From an uncultured Pelagibacteraceae bacterium (GTDB lineage: Bacteria > Pseudomonadota > Alphaproteobacteria > Pelagibacterales > Pelagibacteraceae): 64,000 bases of DNA. The first letter of the stretch is position 1. Each line of letters begins with the position of its first letter. Both the position numbers and the translations under genes were made by a program. Where the stretch lies: positions 1-64,000 of the forward strand of contig CABZXO010000005.1 in NCBI GenBank assembly GCA_902529645.1, read 5' to 3'. Below, in pieces: positions 30,367 to 39,546 of the stretch. Below the pieces are notes generated by a model. It searched no databases and was not told the origin of the DNA. It saw only the letters and a list, made by a program, of their open reading frames with translations.

Positions 30367-31269
30367 ATGTCAGTAAAATTAGGAATAGCACCAATTGCAT
30401 GGAGTAACGATGATATGCCTGAATTGGGTGGCGATACTTCTTTAGAACAATGTTTGTCAGAAGCTAGTCAGGCAGGATTTATTGGAATTGAGTCTGGTGG
30501 TAAATTTCCAAAAAAATCAGAAGAATTAATCCCTAAACTTAAAGAATTTAATCTAAATCTTTGCTCAGGTTGGTATGGAGCTAATTTAAGAGCAAATAGT
30601 ATTGATGAAGAAAAAGATTTAATTCAAGATCAGCTGAAACTTTTTAAAGATTGTAATTCACCTTGTATGGTTTTTGCTGAAGTTTCCGGTTCAATTCAAG
30701 GAGATCCAGATCGAAAATTGTCTACAAGACCTCAAATGGATCTTGAAGAATCAAAAAAATACTATGAAAAAATTTCAGAGATGGGCAAGTATCTTGAAGA
30801 CGAAGGTATGCCGCTAGCTTATCATCATCATATGGGCACTGTAATAGAGACTGAAGAAGATACAGTAAGATTGCTTGAGAATACTCATGATAGTGTAAAA
30901 CTTACATTAGATACTGGTCACATGTTGTTTGCTCAAGGGGATTCGTTAAAAATATTAAACGACTTTAGTGAAAGATTAATTCATGTGCATTGTAAAGATA
31001 TTAGAAAAGGTGTTTTAAAAAAATCTTTAAATGAAGATTTAAGTTTTAGAGGAGCATTTTTAGAGGGTGCATTTACAGTTCCTGGTGATGGATGTATTGA
31101 TTACAAGCCATTGTTTGATGTATTGAAGAAAAATAATTATTCTGGATGGTTGGTAGTAGAGGCGGAACAAGATCCTGCAAAAGCAAACCCATTTGAGTAC
31201 GCAAAAATAGGTTACAAGTATTTAACTGAAACTTTAAATCTTTGTGGTATCGAGCTTTATAAAAGCTAA
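30367..31269 (+). CDS. iolE: Myo-inosose-2 dehydratase-like TIM barrel
   Basis: LGIAPIAWSNDDMPELGGDTSLEQCLSEASQAGFIGIE, YHHHMGTVIET, LTLDTGHM. Confidence 0.85.
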   Translation: MSVKLGIAPIAWSNDDMPELGGDTSLEQCLSEASQAGFIGIESGGKFPKKSEELIPKLKEFNLNLCSGWYGANLRANSIDEEKDLIQDQLKLFKDCNSPCMVFAEVSGSIQGDPDRKLSTRPQMDLEESKKYYEKISEMGKYLEDEGMPLAYHHHMGTVIETEEDTVRLLENTHDSVKLTLDTGHMLFAQGDSLKILNDFSERLIHVHCKDIRKGVLKKSLNEDLSFRGAFLEGAFTVPGDGCIDYKPLFDVLKKNNYSGWLVVEAEQDPAKANPFEYAKIGYKYLTETLNLCGIELYKS

Positions 31270-31290
31270 CTTTTAAAACGATATATCTTA

Positions 31291-32256
31291 CTACAATCTT
31301 ACAATTTTTGATTTTTCTAATGTATCATCGAAATAATCAATTATATTTTGAATTGTTTCTACACCCATTCTTGTCATGCATTCATCAGTAAAAGCAGCAG
31401 TGTGTGGGCTTAAAAATACTTTATTATTTTTAAGCAAAGGATTATTTGGATCAGGTGGCTCAATTTCAAAAACATCTAAACCAGCTCCAAGAATTAGATT
31501 TTCATTTAAAGCTTTATCTAGATCAATTTCATTTATAACCCCACCTCTTGCAGCATTGATTATAATGCAATTTTTTTTCATATTTTTTAGTAAATCATAA
31601 TTGATAATATTCTTAGTTTTTTCATTAAGTGGCACATGAAGGGATATAGCATCCATGCTTTTTGAGGCATCTTCTAAACTATCTACTTTTATACCACCGT
31701 GTTTTTCAATTATCTCTTTAGATACAAATGGATCATAGACGAAAACTTTCATTTCAAATCCCTGACATCTTTTTATTAAAGCCTGTCCAATACGACCAAA
31801 TCCAGCAATCAATATATTTTTATTCCACAATTCAACAGTTTTGGGCAATTTATTTCGGTCATTGAATTTACCACTTTTAACAGTTTCATCGTACATATTT
31901 CCTTTTTTGGAAATATTTAGCAGCATAAACATTACATGCTCAGCTACTGCTACTGCATTTGCAGTTGCTGTGATCGCGAGAGTGATATTATTTTTTTTGG
32001 TACTCTCTAAGTCTATATTGTCATAACCAACACCATGTCTTGAAATAATTTTTAATTTAGTTGAACCTTCTATCACTTCACCAGTAAGTTTTGCAGTCCT
32101 TATAGAAATACCATCACAATCCTTTATCTTGGATTTTAAAAATTCGTTATCTGTATTATCTATTATTTCAAATTCATAATCAGAATTACCTTCTAATAAT
32201 TTTATACCAGCAGGGTGAATAGGCTGAATAATTAAAATTTTTTTTTTACTACTCAT
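31291..32256 (-). CDS. D-2-hydroxyacid dehydrogenase (SerA-like)
   Basis: ISRHGVGYDNIDLE, GFGRIGQALIKRCQGFEMKVFVYDPF, NAARGGVINE. Confidence 0.92.
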   Translation of the reverse strand: MSSKKKILIIQPIHPAGIKLLEGNSDYEFEIIDNTDNEFLKSKIKDCDGISIRTAKLTGEVIEGSTKLKIISRHGVGYDNIDLESTKKNNITLAITATANAVAVAEHVMFMLLNISKKGNMYDETVKSGKFNDRNKLPKTVELWNKNILIAGFGRIGQALIKRCQGFEMKVFVYDPFVSKEIIEKHGGIKVDSLEDASKSMDAISLHVPLNEKTKNIINYDLLKNMKKNCIIINAARGGVINEIDLDKALNENLILGAGLDVFEIEPPDPNNPLLKNNKVFLSPHTAAFTDECMTRMGVETIQNIIDYFDDTLEKSKIVRL

Positions 32257-32315
32257 ATTTAACTTTGAATAAGGTCTTTCTAATACGAAAATTAATTAAA
32301 AATGTAAATTACTTT

Positions 32316-33308
32316 TTACATACCCCATCGCATAGCTGCAGTATGCACAGGTGCATCCCAATTTTTTAAAATTTCCTCATCACATTTTAGGAGTGTTATT
32401 GATGCTCCTTGCATTTCAAGTGATGTACAATAATTACCAACTAAACTTCTTGTGATTTCAATTCCTTTGGATTTTAAAATTTCACAAGCATCATCGTATA
32501 CTAAATATAATTCGGTAAGAGGAGTTCCGCCCATACCATTTATAAATAGAAGCGTCTTTTCATTTTTTTGTGGTTTTAAATCATCAAGTATAGCTTCCAA
32601 CATATTATTGACTATTGTTTTTGATGGTTGAATTTTTTCTCTCTTTCTTCCAGGTTCACCATGTATACCTACTCCAAATTCCATTTCATCATTTCCAATA
32701 TCAAAAGTTGGTTTGCCTGCAGCAGGTACTGTGCAACTAGTAAAAGCAACACCCATAGTTCCAGAGTTTTTGTTTACTTTTTCACCAAGTTTTTTACATT
32801 CTTCTAACGAACCTCCATTCTCAGCTAGTGATCCAACAATCTTTTCAACTAAAACTGTTGCAGCCACACCTCTTCTACCAGTTGTGAAAGTAGAGTCTTC
32901 AACAGCCACATCGTCATTAGTAATGATACTATCATTTTTACCTGAATACATTTCAGCACCCATTTGAAAATTCATAATATCACCAGAATAATTTTTAACT
33001 ATGAACAGAACACCAGCACCGCTATCCACATGTTCAGCAGCTGCTTGCATTTGATCTGGAGTAGGTGCTGAAAAAACAAAACCTGGACACGCTGCATCCA
33101 GCATTCCATGACCAACAAAACCACCGTGCATTGGTTCATGTCCACTCCCTCCACCAGAAATTAAAGATACTTTTCCTTCTTTAGTTTTTGTTTTTCTAGA
33201 AATGAAATTTGGCTCAAAATTTACTTTGATTATATCACTATGAGCTTTACCAAATCCATTAAGACTTTCTTTTAAAAAGTCGTCAACATTATTTATAAAT
33301 TTTTTCAT
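32316..33308 (-). CDS. dhaK: DhaK-type dihydroxyacetone/ketose kinase subunit
   Basis: LISGGGSGHEPMHGGFVG, VGIHGEPGRKREK. Confidence 0.94.
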   Translation of the reverse strand: MKKFINNVDDFLKESLNGFGKAHSDIIKVNFEPNFISRKTKTKEGKVSLISGGGSGHEPMHGGFVGHGMLDAACPGFVFSAPTPDQMQAAAEHVDSGAGVLFIVKNYSGDIMNFQMGAEMYSGKNDSIITNDDVAVEDSTFTTGRRGVAATVLVEKIVGSLAENGGSLEECKKLGEKVNKNSGTMGVAFTSCTVPAAGKPTFDIGNDEMEFGVGIHGEPGRKREKIQPSKTIVNNMLEAILDDLKPQKNEKTLLFINGMGGTPLTELYLVYDDACEILKSKGIEITRSLVGNYCTSLEMQGASITLLKCDEEILKNWDAPVHTAAMRWGM

Positions 33309-33316
33309 ATTTCCTC

Positions 33317-33946
33317 CTATTTATTAAGTAGTGATTTGCAAATTGTATCTATTATAAGTTGTGATGAACGAGCCCCTGGATCTATATGGCCTTTCGCACG
33401 TTCTCCTAAAAATGAAGCTCTACCTTTGGTAGCAAGCATGTCTTTTGTTGCCAACATTCTATCTTCGGCAATTTTTATTATCTCACTTAACCCTTCATTC
33501 ATATCCGTATTGCCACTTTTTAATTCATTAAGTTTTTCTGATACTGGAATTAAAACATCCATCATTGTTTTTTCTCCAACATCCGCTTTTCCTCTTTCCT
33601 TCATTGCATTAATTCCTGTTATAACCATTTCACATGCTTTGTTAAAATCTATATTTCCATCTAGATCTGGTGTTTTAGCCATAGACATAAAGAAAGTTCC
33701 AAACAAAGCTCCAGAAGAGCCACCAATACCTGACAAGACTTTCATAGCAATCATATTTAAACCTTTTTGCAAAGTTAAGTTTTTAATATCTTTTTCAAGC
33801 TCAACTACTAACTTAAGACCTCTTTGCACATTAAATATATGATCTCCGTCCCCAATATTTTGATCTAGTGCTTCAATTTCTGCTGCGTTTTCATCAATGA
33901 CTATCTGAATATTTTTTGCTTGAGAAATTAAAAAATTAACGCTCAT
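33317..33946 (-). CDS. dhaL: DhaL-type nucleotide-binding kinase subunit
   Basis: LDQNIGDGDHIFNVQRG, GGSSGALFGTFF, GRASFLGERAKGHIDPGARSS; start set to MSVNFL at 33946. Confidence 0.92.
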   Translation of the reverse strand: MSVNFLISQAKNIQIVIDENAAEIEALDQNIGDGDHIFNVQRGLKLVVELEKDIKNLTLQKGLNMIAMKVLSGIGGSSGALFGTFFMSMAKTPDLDGNIDFNKACEMVITGINAMKERGKADVGEKTMMDVLIPVSEKLNELKSGNTDMNEGLSEIIKIAEDRMLATKDMLATKGRASFLGERAKGHIDPGARSSQLIIDTICKSLLNK

Positions 33947-34943
33947 AAATTCTTTGATCCCCTTTATCAAATTTTAAAACTTTATTTGTATTAATGTCAA
34001 AATTAATCTTTTCATTTATTGATGATTTATAGCTACCTTGAATTGAAGCTAATATTTCATTGTCTTGAAAATTAATAGCCACAACAGTCTCTGATCCTAA
34101 ATTTTCTGTAGAAATAACTTTTCCTTCGTATGGTCCATTACCTAATTCTATATTTTCTGGTCTAAGCCCAATTTTTGTTATGTTGTTTAGTTTAAACAAA
34201 TAACCAGGTAAAATATTTATTTTTGGTGAACCTAATCTTTGAGATACATAAATTGAATTTGGATTTTCATAAATTTCTTCAGGGGTTCCAATTTGAACAA
34301 TTTTGCCTTCTTTTAAAACACCAATTTTATCTGCCAATGTTGTTGCTTCAGCCTGGTCATGTGTAACATACAAAATAGTAGCGTTTAGATTTAATTGAAT
34401 ATTTTTTAATTCAACTCTAAGGGTTTCTCTTAGTTTGGCATCTAATGAGGAAAGTGGTTCATCCATCAAATAAATATTTGGTTCACGAACTAGAGCTCTA
34501 CCGATAGCTACCCTCTGCATTTCTCCACCAGAAAGTTCAGTAGCTTTATTTTTTAATTTGTTTGTAATTTTGAGCATTTCAGCAATTTTCTCTACTTTAT
34601 TTTTAATTTCTTCCTCAGGAAGTTTTCTCATTGGAGATCTTAAAGGAAAAGTAAGATTTTCATAAACAGTATAATGAGGATAAAGAGAGTATTGTTGAAA
34701 AACAAAAGACACATCTCTTGAAGCAGGTTGATCATGAGTTATATTTTCATCATCAAATAATACATCACCAGAATCAATTTTTTCTAAACCGGCTATACAT
34801 CTAAGTGTTGTAGTTTTTCCGGCACCAGATGGACCTAGTAATACAAAAAATTGACCATCTTCAATCGTAAGATTTATATCCTCCAAAGCTTTAATTTTTT
34901 TATTATAAGTTTTAAATAATTTTTTTAATTCTACTTTTGCCAT
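33936..34943 (-). CDS. CUT1 ABC transporter ATPase (first of pair)
   Basis: GPSGAGKTTTLRCIAGLEK, LSGGEMQRVAIGRALV. Confidence 0.94.
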   Translation of the reverse strand: MAKVELKKLFKTYNKKIKALEDINLTIEDGQFFVLLGPSGAGKTTTLRCIAGLEKIDSGDVLFDDENITHDQPASRDVSFVFQQYSLYPHYTVYENLTFPLRSPMRKLPEEEIKNKVEKIAEMLKITNKLKNKATELSGGEMQRVAIGRALVREPNIYLMDEPLSSLDAKLRETLRVELKNIQLNLNATILYVTHDQAEATTLADKIGVLKEGKIVQIGTPEEIYENPNSIYVSQRLGSPKINILPGYLFKLNNITKIGLRPENIELGNGPYEGKVISTENLGSETVVAINFQDNEILASIQGSYKSSINEKINFDINTNKVLKFDKGDQRIYER

Positions 34944-36025
34944 TATTTTATAAACTCACTGTTTAAAGATTTGTCTGTTTGACCGTCAAAAATAATAATA
35001 TTATTATTTAAAGGTTTAACCTGTACATTTTCATTCAATTTAACGCTAATAGAAATATCTGTTTTGACTTTAATTTCGCCTAAACTTGTTTTAACTGTAA
35101 TGATTTTTCTTGATCCTAAATACTCTACTCCAAAAACTGAACCCTTTAGACCCTCATTATTATTTATAGTTAAATTTTCTGGACGTATACCAAAGAAATT
35201 TTTACTTCCTTTTGACTCCTCAAGTTGTTTGGGAATATCAAATTTAGCTCCTTCGATATTTACAAATGATTGGTCTTTAGAAATTCCCTCATTAACTTCA
35301 AAAAAATTCATGCCTGGAGATCCTATAAATGAGGCCACAAATTTAGTTTTAGGTTTATTGTAAATAATATAAGGCTCATCAGCTTGTAATATTTTACCAC
35401 CATCCATAACTGCAATTCGGTCAGCTAAAGACATTGCTTCTAATTGATCATGAGTTACATAAACTGTAGTTGCTCCAATATCTAAATGTAGTTTTTTTAA
35501 TTCTAGACACATTAATTCTCTAAATTCAGCATCCAAAGTCCCCAATGGCTCGTCCATTAAAAATGCTTTTGGTCTTCTAACTAGTGCTCTACCTAAAGCT
35601 ACCCGTTGCCTGTCTCCACCCGAAAGAGAGGAAATATTAGAATTTAAAATGTGATCAATTCTTAAAAGTTTTGCTGCTTCTTCAACTCGATTTTTGATAT
35701 CACTTTTTTTATAACCCTGCATTTTGAGAGGAAATGATAAATTGTTTCTAACATTCATGTGTGGGTAGAGGGCAAACAATTGAAAAACAAAAGCAATATC
35801 TCTCTCTGATGCTCTCAACATTCCAACTTCTTCATCTCCAAGATATATCTCACCAGAGGTAGGTAATTCTAATCCTGCAATCATTCGAAGTGTTGTAGTC
35901 TTTCCACAACCAGATGGTCCAAGTAAAACAAAGAACTCTTTATCATTAATCGTTAAATTAGAATTTTCTACTGCAGTAAAATCTCCAAATGATTTTTGTA
36001 AATTTACTATTTTAATTTGAGACAT
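34943..36025 (-). CDS. CUT1 ABC transporter ATPase (second of pair)
   Basis: GPSGCGKTTTLRMIAGLEL, LSGGDRQRVALGRALV. Confidence 0.94.
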   Translation of the reverse strand: MSQIKIVNLQKSFGDFTAVENSNLTINDKEFFVLLGPSGCGKTTTLRMIAGLELPTSGEIYLGDEEVGMLRASERDIAFVFQLFALYPHMNVRNNLSFPLKMQGYKKSDIKNRVEEAAKLLRIDHILNSNISSLSGGDRQRVALGRALVRRPKAFLMDEPLGTLDAEFRELMCLELKKLHLDIGATTVYVTHDQLEAMSLADRIAVMDGGKILQADEPYIIYNKPKTKFVASFIGSPGMNFFEVNEGISKDQSFVNIEGAKFDIPKQLEESKGSKNFFGIRPENLTINNNEGLKGSVFGVEYLGSRKIITVKTSLGEIKVKTDISISVKLNENVQVKPLNNNIIIFDGQTDKSLNSEFIK

Positions 36026-36026
36026 A

Positions 36027-36218
36027 TTAATCCGGAAAGTGGCTTGTGATTATGAAACCTATAGTTCCTACTAAAATTACAATAAAAGAATAAGTAAACA
36101 TCCACATTGCAAATGGTTGTAACAACATGAAAACTCCAATTAAAATTAGTATCGTCGATAAGTTTTCCCAGTAAACTCTTCTAAATATTTTTCGCATTAA
36201 TGACTTTTCTTCTTGCAT
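36027..36218 (-). CDS. 63-aa two-TM hydrophobic protein within ABC operon
   Basis: MQEEKSLMRKIFRRVYWENLSTILILIGVFMLLQPFAMWMFTYSFIVILVGTIGFIITSHFPD; start codon overlaps permease stop; tightly packed. Confidence 0.75.
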   Translation of the reverse strand: MQEEKSLMRKIFRRVYWENLSTILILIGVFMLLQPFAMWMFTYSFIVILVGTIGFIITSHFPD

Positions 36219-37162
36219 TATTTTCTTACTGCTCCAAAGGTGATACCTCTTAAAAGATGTTTTCTTAAAATTATTGTAAAAATCATAACAGGTAATAGAA
36301 ATAAGGTTGTTCCTGCTCCAATTGCAGGCCAATCCAGACCACCTTCACCAATGATTGTAGGAATAAATGGTGGGGCTGTTTGTGCATTAAATTGAGTTAG
36401 CAAAACAGCAAAAGCGTATTCATTCCATGAAAAAATCATACAAAAAATTGCAGTTGCCGCTATACCAGTCATTGCTTGTGGAAGAACAACTTTAAAGAAA
36501 GCTTGTAGTCTAGAATATCCATCGATCATAGCTGCTTCTTCATATTCTTTAGGAATTTCATCCATAAATCCTTTTAATAACCATACTGCTAAACTTAAGT
36601 TTACAACGGTATACAATATGATCATTCCAAGGTGAGTATCCCCAAGACCTAATTTTCTGTACATAATAAATATAGGAACAGCCACTGCTATTGGGGGAAA
36701 CATCCTGGTCGAAAGAATAAAAAATAATAAATCATCTTTTAAAGGAACCCTAAACCTTGAAAACGCATATGCAGCCAATGCTCCTAAAAATACAGATGCA
36801 AAAGTTGAACCAAATCCAATTATCATTGAATTTGAGTATCTACCTAAAAATTTAGATGGTCCTGTTATAACCATCTCTCTACTTCTAACTAGTTCTTCAT
36901 ACCAATTTTCTGGGGGAGGTAATGAATCAAGATATTCTTGTGATTGTCTTGACCTATTAGTAAATAAGTTAACATATCCCTCTAGTGATGGTTCAAACAA
37001 AACTTCGGGTGGATACGAAATAGCACTATCAACATTTTTAAAACTTGTCATTACCATCCATGATATTGGTATCAAAGTAATTACAGCGTAAACTATGATA
37101 ATAGCAGCAGCCATTTTTTTTGAAAAAGACGAAGGTTCCAAATATGATCTAGAAGTATCCAT
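36218..37162 (-). CDS. CUT1 ABC transporter permease (MalG-like)
   Basis: IPKEYEEAAMIDGYSRLQAFFKVVLPQAMTGIAAT; start set to MDTSRSY at 37162, overlapping upstream stop. Confidence 0.94.
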   Translation of the reverse strand: MDTSRSYLEPSSFSKKMAAAIIIVYAVITLIPISWMVMTSFKNVDSAISYPPEVLFEPSLEGYVNLFTNRSRQSQEYLDSLPPPENWYEELVRSREMVITGPSKFLGRYSNSMIIGFGSTFASVFLGALAAYAFSRFRVPLKDDLLFFILSTRMFPPIAVAVPIFIMYRKLGLGDTHLGMIILYTVVNLSLAVWLLKGFMDEIPKEYEEAAMIDGYSRLQAFFKVVLPQAMTGIAATAIFCMIFSWNEYAFAVLLTQFNAQTAPPFIPTIIGEGGLDWPAIGAGTTLFLLPVMIFTIILRKHLLRGITFGAVRK

Positions 37163-38061
37163 CAGCGTTCCTTTATTTTGTTCATTACTTTTACGTAGAC
37201 ATTTCCGAAACCAAATATGGTAACAAAAAGAATAACAGCAAATGCGGAGCTGTATCCTGTTTTCCATTTTTCAAACGCTTCTCTTTTTAAGTTAATAGAG
37301 GCAAGCTCTGTAGCAGAGCCGGGACCACCGGAGGTAAGCTCTACAACCATGTCAAACATTTTGAAATTTTCAATCCCTCTAAAAAGCAGAGCTAGTAATA
37401 AAAATGGTAGAACGGAAGGCAAAGTTATATATATGAATTGCTGCCATTTACTGGCTCTATCAACTTCTGCAGCTTCATATAAATAATTTGGAACAGATCT
37501 TAGACCTGCCAAGCAAATTAACATTGTAAAAGGTGTCCACATCCATGTATCAACAATAACAATGGCCCAAGGAGCAAGCGTACTTGAACCAATCATGTCA
37601 AAGCTTCCTAAATCATAGAAAAAATTTACTACGTAATTAAATAAACCTACTTGAGGATTATAAAGATAAGTCCAAAATACTCCTACTACTGCAGGTGATA
37701 ACATCATGGGTAAAACAATTAATGTGGTTAGTAGTTCATTACCCTTAAATTTTCTGTTTAGAAGTAAAGCTAAACCCAAACCTATAATTGCTTGTAGTAA
37801 CAAAGTCCAAAACATAAAGCTTGCTGTAACTTGCATTTTTTCCCATATGGCTTCTTTATTAAGAACTTTAATATAATTTTTTAAACCAACAAATTGAGGT
37901 TCTCTTCCAATTTTATTTGCGTAAAAATTTGTAAAAGACATTTTAATTGCATAGACTAATGGATAAATATTAATAGCCAGTAGTAGAAGTACAGTTGGTC
38001 CAATAAAAAGCCAACTTACAGCTTTATCAGAAAGTCCTTTGAATTTTTTTTTAACGCTCAT
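37162..38061 (-). CDS. CUT1 ABC transporter permease (MalF-like)
   Basis: VPNYLYEAAEVDRASKWQQFIYITLPSVLPFLL. Confidence 0.94.
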   Translation of the reverse strand: MSVKKKFKGLSDKAVSWLFIGPTVLLLLAINIYPLVYAIKMSFTNFYANKIGREPQFVGLKNYIKVLNKEAIWEKMQVTASFMFWTLLLQAIIGLGLALLLNRKFKGNELLTTLIVLPMMLSPAVVGVFWTYLYNPQVGLFNYVVNFFYDLGSFDMIGSSTLAPWAIVIVDTWMWTPFTMLICLAGLRSVPNYLYEAAEVDRASKWQQFIYITLPSVLPFLLLALLFRGIENFKMFDMVVELTSGGPGSATELASINLKREAFEKWKTGYSSAFAVILFVTIFGFGNVYVKVMNKIKER

Positions 38062-38074
38062 ATGAATTTTTTAT

Positions 38075-38100
38075 AAAAAAAGGGGAGGTTTAACCCCCCC
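38075..38100 (-). terminator. Intrinsic terminator between SBP and permease genes
   Basis: Minus-strand RNA GGGGGGG-UUAAA-CCUCCCC-UUUUUUU (7-bp stem with one G-U, then U7). Confidence 0.8.
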
Positions 38101-38127
38101 TAATTTTTAATTTCTTAACTATTAATG

Positions 38128-39432
38128 TTAAAGTTTTCCGTCTGCTTCGAATACTTCAACCCACTCTTCGATAATTTTATCTAGAGCTTCTTTAGCAGTT
38201 CCTTTTCCATTAACAACATAGTCATGAATTGCTTCTTGCATAGGAAGCATTAACTCAACAAATGTTGGTTCTTGCCAAAAATCTTTGACAATTCCCATTG
38301 AGTCTAAGAATCCTTGTGCGTAAACAGTTGATGTTGGAAATGATGGTGAATTTAAAACATCATTATGACATGAGTATCCACCTAGATCCCACCACTTTTG
38401 TTGCACATCTGGTCTTGCAAACCATTTAATATATTCCAGAGCAAGATCTTGTTTATCTGAGTATTTAACAACAGATATACCCTGTCCACCTAATGTTGCA
38501 GCTGCAACATTTTGTTTAGGATTTGCAAAGAAGCCACTTACTCTTCCATCACTGTCTTCTTTAGAAACACCAGGCCAAAAAGCATACCAGTTCATTTGGA
38601 ATGCAACTTGTCCAGATTTGTAAGCATCTAAATTTGCAACCATGTAAGCATCAGAGTGTCCTGGAGGTGCGCAGTCTTCATATAACTTTCTATAAAACTC
38701 AACTGCTTCTACAGCTTGTGGTGAATTGAAATATCCTTCCATATCGTATGGTTTGTTAGGATTTTCATATTCCATACCCCATGCATACATAGCAGCTGTA
38801 ACACCCATTGTTATACCTTCTGATCCACGTTCTGTGTTAATTGCAGCCCCATATCTTTTTTGACCGTCAATTTCTCTTCCTTGGAAGAAAGTACACATAT
38901 CATATAGTTGATTCCAGTTAGCAGGAACTCCTAGATCATATCCGTGTTTCTTTTTGAACTCTGATTTAAGTTCTGGTCTATCAAACCAGTCTTTTCTATA
39001 AGCCCAAGCTAATGCATCTCCCATAGCTGGTAATGCGTAGTAATTTTCACTACCCTTTGGCCATGTCGAATATGCATAAACTGTAGCTGGTGAGAAATCA
39101 CTCATCGAAATTCCCTCTTTATCAAAGAAGTCATTCAACTTCACGTAATGCCCATAAACAGCTCCAGCACCGATCCATTGTGAGTCACCAATTAATAAGT
39201 CAAATGTTTTACCTTTGTTGTTAAGTTCATTTAACATACGGTCAGCAAAATTTGGCCACGGTACAAACTCAAAGTTAACTTCTATTCCAGTTTCAGCAGT
39301 AAATTCTTTAGTTAACTCTTGCAAAGCATTCGCTGGGTCCCAAGCGGCCCATCCTAATGTTATAGATTTTGCATTTGAATTTACAGAGAACGAAAATAGA
39401 GAAACAAATAATAAAATCATTATTTTTTTCAT
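38128..39432 (-). CDS. CUT1 ABC transporter substrate-binding protein
   Basis: Signal peptide; ITLGWAAWDPANALQELTKEFTAETGIEVNFEFVPWPNFADRML. Confidence 0.95.
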   Translation of the reverse strand: MKKIMILLFVSLFSFSVNSNAKSITLGWAAWDPANALQELTKEFTAETGIEVNFEFVPWPNFADRMLNELNNKGKTFDLLIGDSQWIGAGAVYGHYVKLNDFFDKEGISMSDFSPATVYAYSTWPKGSENYYALPAMGDALAWAYRKDWFDRPELKSEFKKKHGYDLGVPANWNQLYDMCTFFQGREIDGQKRYGAAINTERGSEGITMGVTAAMYAWGMEYENPNKPYDMEGYFNSPQAVEAVEFYRKLYEDCAPPGHSDAYMVANLDAYKSGQVAFQMNWYAFWPGVSKEDSDGRVSGFFANPKQNVAAATLGGQGISVVKYSDKQDLALEYIKWFARPDVQQKWWDLGGYSCHNDVLNSPSFPTSTVYAQGFLDSMGIVKDFWQEPTFVELMLPMQEAIHDYVVNGKGTAKEALDKIIEEWVEVFEADGKL

Positions 39433-39546
39433 TTTATCTCCTCTTAGTTTATTTTTCTTAAGAATAGTCTATCCAAGATGAGTTGTGCCTGCTAGTATTT
39501 TTTTATAAAAAAAAATTGTTGATAAATTCAAAGAGAGGGGGAGATT

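Noticed and set aside
33336-33842. 168-aa plus-strand ORF opposite dhaL
   Set aside because: Fully antisense to dhaL, which has strong motifs; no independent evidence.
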